NCBI RefSeq assembly: GCF_900104065.1 | Contig: NZ_FNLC01000001.1 | Span: 1,054,001 to 1,118,000, forward strand | DNA length: 64,000 bases | Direction of reading: 5' to 3' | Source: Natronobacterium texcoconense | Lineage (GTDB): Archaea; Halobacteriota; Halobacteria; Halobacteriales; Natrialbaceae | In this document: positions 23,263-32,806 of the stretch, piece after piece | How positions within the stretch are numbered: the first letter of the stretch is position 1 | How the letters are laid out: every line of letters starts with the position of its first letter | Program-made: the position numbers and the translations under genes | The notes under the pieces: generated by a model | Databases searched by the model: none | Seen by the model: the letters and a program-made list of their open reading frames with translations, nothing else | Told to the model about the DNA's origin: nothing

Positions 23263-25020
23263 TCAGGGCCTGTCCGTTCGGCCGTCTATCTCACCGGCGT
23301 AGACGACGCCGCGTTCGGCGTCGACAGTGACCGTGGTCCCCTCGTCGATTGCCGACACCTCGGCGTCGCTTATCATCGGGACGTCCATCTCGCGGGCGAC
23401 GAGCGCCGGATACCCGGTCATTCCGCGTTCGGCGTCGATGATCCCGCCGATCTTTGCGAGGTCGCCGTCGAACTCGTCGTCGAAGTCCGCCGGGAGCGCG
23501 ACGATCGCTCCCTCCGGAACGTCCGAGAGATCGCCACCGGGCACGCGGGCGATGGGACCGGTTGCCCGTCCGCCGACGACGACCCGGCCCGTCGCCAGCG
23601 CATCTGCTGCGACGTGGACCTTCATCATGTTGGTCGTGTTCGCCCCCTCGAGGTCGGTCATCATCCCACAGAGGACGACGACCGTGTCGCCGCTGTCGGC
23701 GACGCTGGCGTCCAGTGCGGCTTGAACAGCCCGTTCGACGACCGCGTCGGCACCCTGGCCGGAGACGCGAGCGTACAGCGGTGTGACGCCCCACGAGAGC
23801 GCGAGTTGGCGGCGCACGCCGTCGTTCGACGTCGAAGCGACGACCGGAACGCCCGGCCGGTACTTGGCCGTCTTCAGAGCAGTGTAGCCGGACTCGGTCG
23901 CCGCGACGACGGCGTCCGCACCGACGTCGCGTGCGAGATAGCGTGCCGACCGCGCCAGGGCATCGGTCCGTGCGTCGCCAGCGGTCGGAACGCGCTGCTC
24001 GAGCAGTTCCTCGTACTCCTCGGAGTTTTCGACCTGGCGGACGATGCTGTCCATCGCTTCGACTACCTCGACAGGGTGGTCGCCGACCGCGGTCTCGGCC
24101 GAGAGCATGACGGCGTCGGTGCCGTCGAGGACGGCGTTCGCGACGTCGGAAGCCTCCGCTCGCGTCGGCCGTCGGGCGGTTACCATCGAATCGAGCATTT
24201 CGGTCGCGGTGATGACCGGCGAACCGGCGTTCCGGCAGGTCCGGATGATCCGTTTCTGGATCATCGGGACATCCTCCATCGGACACTCGACGCCGAGGTC
24301 GCCGCGTGCAACCATCACGCCGTAGGCGGCGTCGACGATCTCTTCTAGGTTCTCGACGGCTCCAGCCCGTTCGATCTTCGCGACGATCGGAATGTCCGCG
24401 TCCAGTTCCTCGAGCACTTCGCTGACCTCGTAGACGTCTTCGGCGTCCCGGACGAAGCTCGCCGCGACGAAGTCGGCGTCTTTCCTGGCGGCGAGTTCGA
24501 GGTCCTTCCGGTCGCTCTCGGTGACGATGTCCAGGTCGAGGTCGACGCCGGGAACGTTGACGCCCTTGCGACCGCCCAGTTCGCCGCCGGTGTCGACGCG
24601 GGCTCGGATAGCGTCGTCCTCACACGCCAAAACGGTCGTCTCGATCAGCCCGTCGTCCAGCAGAATCCGGTCGCCCGGCTCGACGGGGTCGATCGGCAGT
24701 GAGAGTCCGACCGTCTCCGGAGAGGCCTCGTCGCCCTCGACGAATCGAATCTCCGAGTCCGTCTCGAGCGTCACCGTCTCTCCCTCCGGGAGAGGCGCGG
24801 TTCGGACCTCCGGTCCCTGCATGTCGAGCATGACGGCGACGGGTTCGTCGCGATTCCCGTCGACGGTCCGAACGCGACTGATGAGGTCGGCCCGATCCTC
24901 GCGGCTGCCGTGGCTCGCGTTTAGCCGCGCGACGGACATCCCGGCCTCGGCGAGTTCCCGGATCGTCCGCTGGTCGTTCGACGCCGGCCCCAGCGTACAG
25001 ACGATCTTCGCGTTTCTCAT
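23263..25020 (-). CDS. pyk: pyruvate kinase with extra C-terminal PEP-utilising-like domain
   Basis: 585 residues from ATG at 25020. It converts PEP and ADP to pyruvate and ATP. The barrel shows MRNAKIVCTLGPASND, ARLNASHGSREDR, MLDMQGPEVRT, the catalytic Lys in IPIVAKIERAGAVENLEEI, VARGDLGVECP and SPVITATEMLDSMV. From about residue 475 an extra domain carries GGIIDAERGMTGYPALVARE, the fold of a phosphohistidine (PPDK-type) swivel domain. The His normally found there is absent, so it cannot be a phosphocarrier. Such a domain occurs in other archaeal and bacillar pyruvate kinases. Confidence 0.95.
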   Translation of the reverse strand: MRNAKIVCTLGPASNDQRTIRELAEAGMSVARLNASHGSREDRADLISRVRTVDGNRDEPVAVMLDMQGPEVRTAPLPEGETVTLETDSEIRFVEGDEASPETVGLSLPIDPVEPGDRILLDDGLIETTVLACEDDAIRARVDTGGELGGRKGVNVPGVDLDLDIVTESDRKDLELAARKDADFVAASFVRDAEDVYEVSEVLEELDADIPIVAKIERAGAVENLEEIVDAAYGVMVARGDLGVECPMEDVPMIQKRIIRTCRNAGSPVITATEMLDSMVTARRPTRAEASDVANAVLDGTDAVMLSAETAVGDHPVEVVEAMDSIVRQVENSEEYEELLEQRVPTAGDARTDALARSARYLARDVGADAVVAATESGYTALKTAKYRPGVPVVASTSNDGVRRQLALSWGVTPLYARVSGQGADAVVERAVQAALDASVADSGDTVVVLCGMMTDLEGANTTNMMKVHVAADALATGRVVVGGRATGPIARVPGGDLSDVPEGAIVALPADFDDEFDGDLAKIGGIIDAERGMTGYPALVAREMDVPMISDAEVSAIDEGTTVTVDAERGVVYAGEIDGRTDRP

Positions 25021-25138
25021 GGCTCGAGATAGCCCGAGCACTGCCAAAAAGGGCGGTGGTTTACTCGGTCACGAGTCCATTTTGATGCCGTCCTGTGCCA
25101 CGCCAACCGTTTTCCGCGTGGTCGTGTCCCCATCGAGC

Positions 25139-25426
25139 ATGAACACGTACGTGTCGCTCATCGAACTCACGGATAGAGACGTCCAGAACACGCAGGAACT
25201 CGTCTCGATCTGGGGCGAAATCAGGACGGAGTTCGAGGAACACGAAGCCGAACTCGTGGATTCGTACGCTATTCTCGGCGAACACGACTTCCTGGTCGTC
25301 TTCAAAGCCGGTGACCGCGAATCGGCGTTCAAGGCCGCGCTGACGCTTCGCCGGCACGGACTCGACGGCCAGACGATGGAGGCCGTCGAAACCGACGAGT
25401 TCGCCGACCTGGTCGACGAAATCTGA
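25139..25426 (+). CDS. GYD-domain small protein
   Basis: 95 residues from ATG at 25139. Starts MNTYVSLIELTDRDVQNTQE and carries SYAILGEHDFLVVFKAGDRE, a ferredoxin-like fold of the GYD family in which the usual G-Y-D is Y-A-I-L-G-E-H-D-F here. The family is unassigned in function and often occurs as a dimer. The long frame from 24521 is a shadow of pyruvate kinase. Convergent with the ArsR-type regulator: 3 nt separate the stops. Confidence 0.82.
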   Translation: MNTYVSLIELTDRDVQNTQELVSIWGEIRTEFEEHEAELVDSYAILGEHDFLVVFKAGDRESAFKAALTLRRHGLDGQTMEAVETDEFADLVDEI

Positions 25427-25429
25427 GTG

Positions 25430-26302
25430 TTATCCGTGCAGTTCGGTGTCGACGACTCGAGCCTCATCGTCGACGAACACCGCGAGCCGATCACCCTCGA
25501 GTTCGACGTCGATTCGCACCTCGAGCGGTTCGTCCTCGACGACGGTGACTGCCTCGTCGTCGACGAACGGGAGCGTCCAGGGGTGTCGGTCGGTCAGGTC
25601 GACGCCGCGTTCCCAGTAAAACGAGACGACTGCGGGATGGGTGAGTGCAGCGATACCGACGTGTGAGCCACCGAGCGGCCCACACTCCGGACAGGTCGCG
25701 CCGAACGAGTACGTCCAGACGGCCGCCTCGTCGACCTCGACCGACCGTTCGACGGCCGTCTGGCAGTACGGACAGATCCCTTCGAGTAGCTGTTCGATCG
25801 TGTGTCGCCACAGCGTCGCGGCGACCTCGAGCAGGCGCGGCAGTTCCATCTCCCGATCGGCCGCGCCGGTGGGCCTGACCGCGTGGGCGTACAGCGTGTC
25901 GTCGCCGCGTCGAACCTTCACGACGCTGTCCTCGTACACTGCAGTCAACGGTTCGTTCTCGCCGTCGCCTTCCTCGAGCACTATCGGTCCACACGCCTCG
26001 TGCGATCGCCAGGCGTCGACGTCGATCACCTTCGCGATCTCGAACCCGGCGAACGTGAGTCGGTAGCCGTCGCCGTCGTCCTCGAGAAACGTTCCGTCGA
26101 GTTGCCGGAGGTGGTAGTTGAAATTCCCCTTGTCCTCGATCCCGACCGCATCACGAAGCGTCGAGTACGGGAGCGTCGCGTCGCCACCGGTCGATCCCCG
26201 GGTTCGATCGTACAGCGTCCGGATGATCTCGAGGCGCGTCTCGTTGCCGAGCGCCTTGAACGGGTCCGCCGGCCGTTCGACGCCACGTTGGTCGTTCGCC
26301 AT
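25430..26302 (-). CDS. ArsR-type winged-helix regulator with C-terminal zinc-ribbon-like domain
   Basis: 290 residues from ATG at 26302. A helix-turn-helix begins at FKALGNETRLEIIRTLYDR (residues ~14-32), typical of ArsR-like haloarchaeal regulators, followed by DKGNFNYHLRQLDG and a wing. The C-terminal half carries CPYCQTAVER and CPECGPLGG, two pairs suggesting bound zinc, then a beta-rich DUF7351-like part. It is divergent from the Tat-exported serine hydrolase across an 80-bp AT-rich gap, so it may control that gene. The effector is unknown. Confidence 0.82.
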   Translation of the reverse strand: MANDQRGVERPADPFKALGNETRLEIIRTLYDRTRGSTGGDATLPYSTLRDAVGIEDKGNFNYHLRQLDGTFLEDDGDGYRLTFAGFEIAKVIDVDAWRSHEACGPIVLEEGDGENEPLTAVYEDSVVKVRRGDDTLYAHAVRPTGAADREMELPRLLEVAATLWRHTIEQLLEGICPYCQTAVERSVEVDEAAVWTYSFGATCPECGPLGGSHVGIAALTHPAVVSFYWERGVDLTDRHPWTLPFVDDEAVTVVEDEPLEVRIDVELEGDRLAVFVDDEARVVDTELHG

Positions 26303-26382
26303 CGCTCTCACTCTCTCGCCCGGGAGTAAAATATTGCTCCAAATACATTTGTCGTCGTCGCGAGAACCGTCGACTATCATCG
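26303..26382. promoter_or_regulatory. divergent promoter region between ArsR-type regulator and serine hydrolase
   Basis: 80 bp containing the AT-rich stretch GTAAAATATTGCTCCAAATA, long enough for two overlapping TATA-like elements in opposite directions. A regulator encoded next to it would be placed to control both genes. Confidence 0.4.
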
Positions 26383-28545
26383 ATGTCGCGACTTACCCGC
26401 AGACGACTGCTCGCAGGCTCTAGCGTCGCCCTCCTCGGACTCGGCTCGCTCGCCCGCAACGGGTCACGGAGCGTCCGCGCCGAGGACGGAACCGGGGAAA
26501 CGATCCGGACGCGAACGCCAGAGAACACCGAGTCGGTCGACGTCGACCTCGAGGGACTGGAATCGTTCGTCGACGACCGAATGGAGACGCATCTCGAGGA
26601 ACACGGTATCGTCGGTGCCGCCGTTGCGGTCGTCCACGACGACGAAATCGTCCTCGCGAACGGCTACGGCGAGACCGACACAGGGGCGGAAACGCCGGTC
26701 GTGGCCGACGAGACGCTGTTTCGGTTCGGCTCGGTCTCGAAACCGTTCGTCTGGACCGCCGCGATGCAACTGATCGAGGACGGCCGAATCGATCCACACG
26801 AGGACGTGACGACCTACCTCGAGTCGGTGTCCATCCCCGACACGTACGACGAACCGATCACGATGGCGCACCTGGCGACCCACACCGCCGGCTTCGAGGA
26901 GCGGTTTCGCGGAACGTGGGTCGACGGCCCCGACGATATGCGCACGCTGGCGACCGTACTCTCGGAAGAGCAACCCGACCGCGTCCGGCCACCAGGCGAG
27001 GTCGTCTCCTACTCGAACTACGGGACGGCGCTTGCCGCACAGGTCGTCGCCGACGTGACGGGAACGCCCTTCGCGGAGTACGTCGAGACGGAACTGTTCG
27101 ACCCACTGGGCATGGAGCGATCCACGTTCGAACAGCCACTCCCCGACGACCTCGCCGCCGACGCCGCGACCGGCTACAGCAGCCTCACGGGAACGCCGAT
27201 GGAGGCACCTGGCCTCGCCCTCGAGTTCGCACCCGCAGGCTCGCTGTCGGCGACCGTAACCGACGTGGCACAGCTCGCCCGCGCTCACCTCGAGAGCGGC
27301 GAAGTCGACGGCGAACGGATCCTCGAGGCCGAGACGGTCGACGAGTTTCACGACCGATGGTTCACCCACCACGACGCACTCGACGGCGTCGCGTTCGGGC
27401 TCTTCGAGGACAGCTACGGCGATGTCCGGACGCTCTGGCACAACGGGCACATTCCGGGCTCGTTCTATACGGATTTCCTGGTCGTGCCCGCGGCAGACCT
27501 CGCGCTCGTCCTCGCGTACAACACCGACGGCGGCCAGCAAGCCGCACCCGCGTTTCGCCAGGCGTTTCTCGAGGAGTTTCTGCCCAACGACGATGACGGT
27601 GAATCCGAGGTCCCGGCACCCGACGGACAGCCGGAACGGGCCGACGACCTCGCGGGCACGTACCGCGGAACGCAAATCGCCGAATCGACGATGGCGCGGC
27701 TTCCTTCGACACTTCAGGCGGGAAGCGTCGACGTCACCGTCGACGACGACGGCTATCTCGTCACCGACTTCGGCGGCGGTCCGGATCGCTGGGTCGAACG
27801 CGAACCGCTGGTATTCGACGAACGGGACGGGGAGACAACCCTCGCGTTCGGCGAAACCGACGGCGAGATCACGCGTCTCTTCCTGGGATTCCAGGCCTTC
27901 GAGCGCGTCTCGAGCCACGAGACGCTGGCGTTTCACGGCGGCGTCGCAGGCACGACGACCCTCGGGATGCTCTCGGGAGCGCTCGGCTGGCCGCTGGCGC
28001 GTGGGGTGCGGGTGATCCGCGAGACCAGTTCGGAGTCGACTGCCGAAACGGACTCGGCATCCAGCTCTTCTGGAGCCAATTCGGAGCCCAGTCCTTCCGA
28101 GACCGGCTCGAAACCCGGTTCCGACGGGACGAGCGACGATACGACTTCGCCTGCATCGGATGGTGGAGAAACCGAAACCGGTACCGGTTCCAATACGGAT
28201 ACGCGCCTCGAGTCGCTGGAATCGTTGCTCTCGCCCGCTCGAGCGCGCTGGATCGCCGGCGGTGCGATCACCTGTCTGTTCGCAGTCGTCGTCGGGACCG
28301 TGATCGCGTACCTGTTCAACCCCTACACCCTGTTTAGCGATCCGCCGCTCGGCTTCGGTCTCGTCTCGCTGGTCGGACTCCTCGGCGCGGTCGGAACGGT
28401 CGTGGCTGCAGTCGCCGGCGTCCAGGCCTGGCGCGAGCAGTGGTGGGGGCTGCCGTCTCGAGTCCACTATACGCTCGTCGTTCTCGCGATGGCCGGCTTC
28501 TGCTGGCTGCTGGCCTACTGGAACGTCCTCGGACTGCCGTTCTGA
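26383..28545 (+). CDS. Tat-exported serine hydrolase (class C beta-lactamase-like) with C-terminal membrane domain
   Basis: 720 residues. A twin-arginine signal peptide is at the start (LTRRRLLAGSSVALLGLGSLA). The penicillin-binding-protein/beta-lactamase fold has S-V-S-K (117-120, nucleophile Ser and Lys), Y210-S-N212 in VVSYSNYG, and a C-terminal HNGHIPG as the third motif. A Ser/Glu/Gly-rich disordered linker at about residues 545-605 precedes three hydrophobic segments (about 622-715). It would be an esterase or peptidase facing outward and anchored by its C-terminus; the substrate is unknown. Divergent from an ArsR-type regulator. Confidence 0.88.
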   Translation: MSRLTRRRLLAGSSVALLGLGSLARNGSRSVRAEDGTGETIRTRTPENTESVDVDLEGLESFVDDRMETHLEEHGIVGAAVAVVHDDEIVLANGYGETDTGAETPVVADETLFRFGSVSKPFVWTAAMQLIEDGRIDPHEDVTTYLESVSIPDTYDEPITMAHLATHTAGFEERFRGTWVDGPDDMRTLATVLSEEQPDRVRPPGEVVSYSNYGTALAAQVVADVTGTPFAEYVETELFDPLGMERSTFEQPLPDDLAADAATGYSSLTGTPMEAPGLALEFAPAGSLSATVTDVAQLARAHLESGEVDGERILEAETVDEFHDRWFTHHDALDGVAFGLFEDSYGDVRTLWHNGHIPGSFYTDFLVVPAADLALVLAYNTDGGQQAAPAFRQAFLEEFLPNDDDGESEVPAPDGQPERADDLAGTYRGTQIAESTMARLPSTLQAGSVDVTVDDDGYLVTDFGGGPDRWVEREPLVFDERDGETTLAFGETDGEITRLFLGFQAFERVSSHETLAFHGGVAGTTTLGMLSGALGWPLARGVRVIRETSSESTAETDSASSSSGANSEPSPSETGSKPGSDGTSDDTTSPASDGGETETGTGSNTDTRLESLESLLSPARARWIAGGAITCLFAVVVGTVIAYLFNPYTLFSDPPLGFGLVSLVGLLGAVGTVVAAVAGVQAWREQWWGLPSRVHYTLVVLAMAGFCWLLAYWNVLGLPF

Positions 28546-28589
28546 CGGCACTCGGGATCGAACGACGAAAACCGGAAAAGGGAACCGCT

Positions 28590-30674
28590 CTATCGCACTT
28601 TTTCGCCGAGTTCAGCGTCGTCGTGGGTCGTCAACAGGTCCGCCTCCTCGCCCGCCGCGAGGATCATCCCGTTGGACTCGACACCGAACAGTTCGGCTTT
28701 CGCCATGTTCGCGAGCAGGATACACTTCTCACCAGGCAGTTCGTCGAGGTCGTGCAGTTGCTTGATACCCGCGACGACCTGGCGGGTCTCGAAGCCGATG
28801 TCGACCTCGAGTCGCGCGAGGTCGTCTGCACCCTCGATGCCTTCCGCCGACTCGATGCGGCCGACGCGGATGTCCAGTTCCTGGAAGTCCTCGAACTCGA
28901 TGCGCTCGTCCGCGAGCGGCTCGAGGTCGTCTGCGTCTACCATGTCACCGGTTTCGTCGCCAGTGGTGTCGTCGCTTTCGGTTTCTTCGTCGTCCGCGGC
29001 GGCGGCAACTCGCTCCTCGAGTTTCTCGTTGAGTTCCGCGACGCGGTCGTCCTCGAGTTTCTCGAAGAGTTCGCCCGGTTCCGCGAAGTTCCGTGGCGGG
29101 GACTCGAGGGCGGCCTCGAGGTGGGTGTCGGCGATCTCGCCGTCTTCGCCGAGTTGCTCCCACAGTTTCTGGGCTTTGTCCGGCGCGATTGGCTCGAGCA
29201 GGACGGCGACGGCCTTGGCGATCTGGACGCAGTCGCGGATGACCTGTGCGGCCTTCTCGGGTTCGTCGTCGGTGAGTTTCCAGGGTTCGTGGCGCTGAAT
29301 GTACTCGTTGCCGAACTGGGCTAGCTGGACCGCGGACTGCCCAATGCCCCGAAGGTCGTAATCGTTGACGCTCTCGCGGACGCCCTCGATGCCGTCCTGA
29401 ATGCGCTCGTGGACCTCCTCGGAGACGTCGGTCTCGGGGGTGCCCTCGTAGTTGCGGTAGGCAAAGAGGAGCGAGCGGTACCAGAAGTTGCCGACGGTGC
29501 CGACGAGTTCGCCGTTGACCTTCTCCTGGAAGGCGTCCCAGGAGAAGTCGACGTCCTGCTGGAGACCGCCCGTGGTCGTCAGGTAGTACCGCAGCAGGTC
29601 GGGGTGGAACCCTTCCTCGAGGTACTCTTTCGCCCAGATAGCGCGGTTACGGCTGGTCGAGAGTCCCTTGCCGTTGATCGTGATGAAGCCGGTCGCGGCG
29701 ACGCCGCGGGGCTTGTTGTAGCCTGCCCCCTCGAGCATCGCGGGCCAGAAGATGGTGTGGTGCTGGATGATGTCACGGCCGATGACGTGGACGATCTCGC
29801 CGTCTTCCTTCCAGACCTGCTCCCAGTCGTACTCGTCTTCGCCGACGCGCTCGCTGTACTGTTTCGTCGAGGCGACGTACTCGATCGGTGCGTCGACCCA
29901 GACGTAGAGGACGACGTCCCGTTCCTCCTCGCCGGGGTAGTCGATCCCCCACTCCATGTCCCGGGTGAGACACCAGTCCTGAAGGCCCTCTTCGATCCAC
30001 TGCCGGGGCTGATTCCGGGCGTTCGAGGTCCCCTCGAGGCCGTCGAGGAACTCGGTGAGGAAGTCGGCGAACTCCGAAACCTCGAAGAACTTGTGCGCTC
30101 GCTCGCGGTACTCCGCAGGATTGCCGGTGATCGTACTCTTCGGGTCCTCGACCTCGCCCGGCTCGAGGTGGCGCTGACAGCCTTCGTCACACTCGTCGCC
30201 GCGAGCCTTCTCGCCACAGTAGGGACAGGTGCCCTCGACGTAGCGGTCGGGGAGATACTGGTCTGCGTCGGGGTCGTAGGCGACCTGAATCTCCTTCTCG
30301 TAGACGTAGCCTTCCTCGTCTAAGGTCTGGACGATCTCCTGGGTGAGTTCGGTGTTGGTCTCGTCGTGAGTGTGACCGTAGTTGTCGAAGTCGACGTTGA
30401 ACTGCGGGAACGTCTCCTCGTACTGTTCGTGCCACTCCAGGGCGAACTCGTCCGGTTCGACGCCCTCCTGCTCGGCGTTGACGGCGACCGGGGTGCCGTG
30501 CATATCCGAACCGCTCACGTAGGCGGTCTGCTGGCCGAGTGTCTCGAGGGCGCGCGTGAAGGCGTCCGCCCCGATGTACCCCCGGAGGTGACCGATGTGG
30601 AGGTCCCCGTTCGCGTAGGGCAGTCCACACGTCACCACCGCGGGACGATCCGTCGGAAACTCGTCGTTGCTCAT
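28590..30674 (-). CDS. metS: methionyl-tRNA synthetase, archaeal type
   Basis: 694 residues from ATG at 30674. It charges tRNA-Met. H26-I-G-H29 is in GLPYANGDLHIGHLRG, the zinc knuckles are CPYC (150-153) and CDEGC (162-166), and the second signature is KGLSTSR at 336-342 in place of KMSKS. The C-terminal ~110 residues are a fused OB-fold tRNA-binding domain (DFQELDIRVGRIESAEGIEG, then GIKQLHDLDELPGEKCILLANM), linked by an acidic disordered spacer. The upstream frame is not used; GGTTTTACG about 25 bp ahead looks like its TATA box. Confidence 0.96.
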   Translation of the reverse strand: MSNDEFPTDRPAVVTCGLPYANGDLHIGHLRGYIGADAFTRALETLGQQTAYVSGSDMHGTPVAVNAEQEGVEPDEFALEWHEQYEETFPQFNVDFDNYGHTHDETNTELTQEIVQTLDEEGYVYEKEIQVAYDPDADQYLPDRYVEGTCPYCGEKARGDECDEGCQRHLEPGEVEDPKSTITGNPAEYRERAHKFFEVSEFADFLTEFLDGLEGTSNARNQPRQWIEEGLQDWCLTRDMEWGIDYPGEEERDVVLYVWVDAPIEYVASTKQYSERVGEDEYDWEQVWKEDGEIVHVIGRDIIQHHTIFWPAMLEGAGYNKPRGVAATGFITINGKGLSTSRNRAIWAKEYLEEGFHPDLLRYYLTTTGGLQQDVDFSWDAFQEKVNGELVGTVGNFWYRSLLFAYRNYEGTPETDVSEEVHERIQDGIEGVRESVNDYDLRGIGQSAVQLAQFGNEYIQRHEPWKLTDDEPEKAAQVIRDCVQIAKAVAVLLEPIAPDKAQKLWEQLGEDGEIADTHLEAALESPPRNFAEPGELFEKLEDDRVAELNEKLEERVAAAADDEETESDDTTGDETGDMVDADDLEPLADERIEFEDFQELDIRVGRIESAEGIEGADDLARLEVDIGFETRQVVAGIKQLHDLDELPGEKCILLANMAKAELFGVESNGMILAAGEEADLLTTHDDAELGEKVR

Positions 30675-31071
30675 ATGCGTAGTCTCTGGGTGGCGGGCGT
30701 AAAACCCGCCGGTTTTCGGTCGGTTGCTCGAGCGATGCCGCTCCGTGGCGAATCGAACGTGTCGGGTTTCGACGTCACCGGGACCCGTATGAACGGGCAC
30801 GAAAGCGGCGCTTCCCCCCGAAGACAGAGACGGCTACATCCGCATCGAGTAGAACGAGTCGACGGGTGCCGAACAGTCCGTCATTCTCGGCTATACGTTT
30901 CGCTTCGACGTGTATAACTATTGCCATGCGCTTCACTGTCGACGGCCTCGACGAGTAGTATCCAGTTATAGCCACTTTCGGAGAGTATGGGGCGGATACA
31001 ACGACGAAAACGCGTATTACTACCGAAGACAGTCGCCGCCAGTTTTGGGAGGCAGTGTCGTGGGTCCGACC
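30675..31071. other. divergent intergenic region upstream of metS and the NSS transporter
   Basis: 397 bp. No gene is convincing. A minus-strand ORF of about 50 codons (starting MAIVIHVEAKRIAENDGLFG, about 30777-30929) has mixed composition and is left unassigned. Two related AT-rich words, GTATAACTATTGCCATGC (about 30910-30927) and CCAGTTATAGCCAC (about 30962-30975), could be TATA-type elements for the transporter. The region is divergent, so both promoters must lie here. Confidence 0.4.
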
Positions 31072-32439
31072 ATGGCTGGGATCGACATCCCTCGCGAGAC
31101 CTGGGCGACTCGGACCGGGTTCATCCTCGCGGCCGTCGGAAGCGCGGTCGGCCTCGGGAACATCTGGCGGTTCCCCTTCCAGGTCGGACAGGAAGGCGGA
31201 GCCGCGTTCCTGCTGATCTACCTGCTGTTTATCGCGCTCATCGGGTTCCCGGCGATGCTCGTCGAGTTCGTCGTCGGCAGACACACCGAACGAAACCCAG
31301 TCGGCGCGCTGAAAGCGATCGCGGGCGGCGCCTGGTCGTACGTCGGCTGGATATTCATCGCGACCGGGTTCGTCATCCTCTCGTACTACAGCGTCGTCGC
31401 TGGCTGGACGATCCGGTACACGATACTCGGACTCCAGGACGGCTACCTCGCTGATGCTGGCGAGGCCGAGGGGCAGTTCGTCGAACTCGCGAGCGGACTG
31501 GACGCCATCTTCTTCCACGCGCTGTTCATGGCGGTCGTGATCGTCATCGTCGCCTTCGGCATCCAGCGCGGGATCGAACTCGCCGTGAAGGTGATGGTTC
31601 CCGCGATCATCGTCATCACGGTCGGAATGGCCATCTACGCGTTCACCCTCGAGGGCGCGAGTGAGGCCTACAGCTACTACCTCTCGCCGGAGTGGGGCGT
31701 GATCGCCGCCGAATGGCAGAGCATCTTCCCCGCCGCAGCGGGACAGGCCTTCTTTACCCTCTCGCTGGGAATGGGAGTGATGATCACCTACGCCTCCTAC
31801 CTCGGTGAGGACCGGAATCTCGCCGAAGACGGCGCGATCGTCATCGGCTTCGACACCGCGATCGCGTTCATCACGGGCCTCATCGTCTTCCCCATCCTCT
31901 TTACCGCGGGCGTCGATCCCGCCGATCCCGGTGCTGGCGCGATCTTCGTCTCACTGGCCGCAGCGTTCGGTGACCTCGCACTCGGCTGGATCATCGGTGC
32001 GATCTTCTTCGGGACCGTCGCGATCGCCGCGCTCTCGAGTGCGATCAGCCTGATGGAGGTCGTCGTCTCCTACGTCGTCGACGAGCGAAACGTCGACCGA
32101 AAGGTCGCGGCCTTCGGAATCGGCATCGCGCTGTTCCTGCTCGGGCTTCCGTCGGCGTACGACCTCGTCCTGCTCGACCTGTTCGACCTCTTCGCCGACC
32201 AGATCCTGCTGGTGCTCGGTGGACTACTCCTGATGATCCTCGTTAGCTGGTCGCTGTCAGAACTCGCGGTCGACGAACTCTCGCGAGGCATCGGCGACCT
32301 CGGCTCGCTCGGGCCCGCCTGGATCTGGGCGGTCCGCATTCCGGTCGTCGTCGTCCTGATCGTCGCGCTCGTGCTCGGTATCCTCGACTACTACGAGTTC
32401 CTGACCGGACCGTTCGCGGAGTGGGTCGGCGGTCAGTAA
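31072..32439 (+). CDS. sodium-dependent transporter, NSS (SNF) family
   Basis: 455 residues from ATG at 31072. The family start WATRTGFILAAVGSAVGLGN, with the N-terminal half-helix IWRFPFQVGQEGG, forms the Na+/substrate site. About 11-12 hydrophobic segments follow, including YSVVAGWTIRY and FFTLSLGMGVMITYASYL. NSS proteins import amino acids or related zwitterions with Na+. Substrate not determinable. The longer frame to 30910 is not used, because the ATG at 31072 begins right at the conserved segment. It faces a small membrane-protein gene at 3 nt on the other strand. Confidence 0.93.
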   Translation: MAGIDIPRETWATRTGFILAAVGSAVGLGNIWRFPFQVGQEGGAAFLLIYLLFIALIGFPAMLVEFVVGRHTERNPVGALKAIAGGAWSYVGWIFIATGFVILSYYSVVAGWTIRYTILGLQDGYLADAGEAEGQFVELASGLDAIFFHALFMAVVIVIVAFGIQRGIELAVKVMVPAIIVITVGMAIYAFTLEGASEAYSYYLSPEWGVIAAEWQSIFPAAAGQAFFTLSLGMGVMITYASYLGEDRNLAEDGAIVIGFDTAIAFITGLIVFPILFTAGVDPADPGAGAIFVSLAAAFGDLALGWIIGAIFFGTVAIAALSSAISLMEVVVSYVVDERNVDRKVAAFGIGIALFLLGLPSAYDLVLLDLFDLFADQILLVLGGLLLMILVSWSLSELAVDELSRGIGDLGSLGPAWIWAVRIPVVVVLIVALVLGILDYYEFLTGPFAEWVGGQ

Positions 32440-32442
32440 TCC

Positions 32443-32766
32443 CTACTCGCTCTCTACGGTCCAGACGTCGAGCAACACGCCGGATCGACCACCCAGCAAC
32501 AGCATCGCACCCAGTACCCCAGTTCCGACGAACGCGACCACGAACGTCGGCGTCGACAACTCGAGGACGATTGTGACAGCGGTCCAGACCCAGACGAACC
32601 AGCCCAGTGCCTCCCAGGGTCGCCCGTCGTACAGCCGCCAGACAGACAGCGACAGCAAGAAGCCGGCGAACGCGGCCGCGACGACGACCGCCTCGAGCGT
32701 GAGTAGCCACGTCGCTACGACGAGGACGAGACAGCCGACGGCAGCGACGACGTCCAGCCGATCCAT
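32443..32766 (-). CDS. small integral membrane protein
   Basis: 107 residues from ATG at 32766. Three to four hydrophobic segments: VVAAVGCLVLVVATWLLTLE, AAFAGFLLSLSVW, ALGWFVWVWTAVTIVLEL and FVVAFVGTGVLGAMLLLG, with a short hydrophilic loop RLYDGRPWEA. No family recognised. It lies 40 bp downstream of mfnA on the same strand and is convergent with the NSS gene. The long upstream frame is a shadow of mfnA. Confidence 0.7.
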   Translation of the reverse strand: MDRLDVVAAVGCLVLVVATWLLTLEAVVVAAAFAGFLLSLSVWRLYDGRPWEALGWFVWVWTAVTIVLELSTPTFVVAFVGTGVLGAMLLLGGRSGVLLDVWTVESE

Positions 32767-32806
32767 CGGATCGTACTCTCGGTTACGGCGAAAAACGTGT
32801 GTCGAT

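Noticed and set aside
26464-28551. Minus-strand ORF of 695 codons covering the whole serine hydrolase gene
   Set aside because: It mirrors the third-position GC bias of the plus-strand gene; the protein has no recognisable domain and an Arg/Asp-rich, frame-shadow composition, while the sense strand has SxxK, YxN and a Tat signal.
30777-30929. Minus-strand ~50-codon frame in the metS-NSS gap
   Set aside because: Mixed composition, basic C-terminus and no supporting motif; kept only as a note in the intergenic entry.
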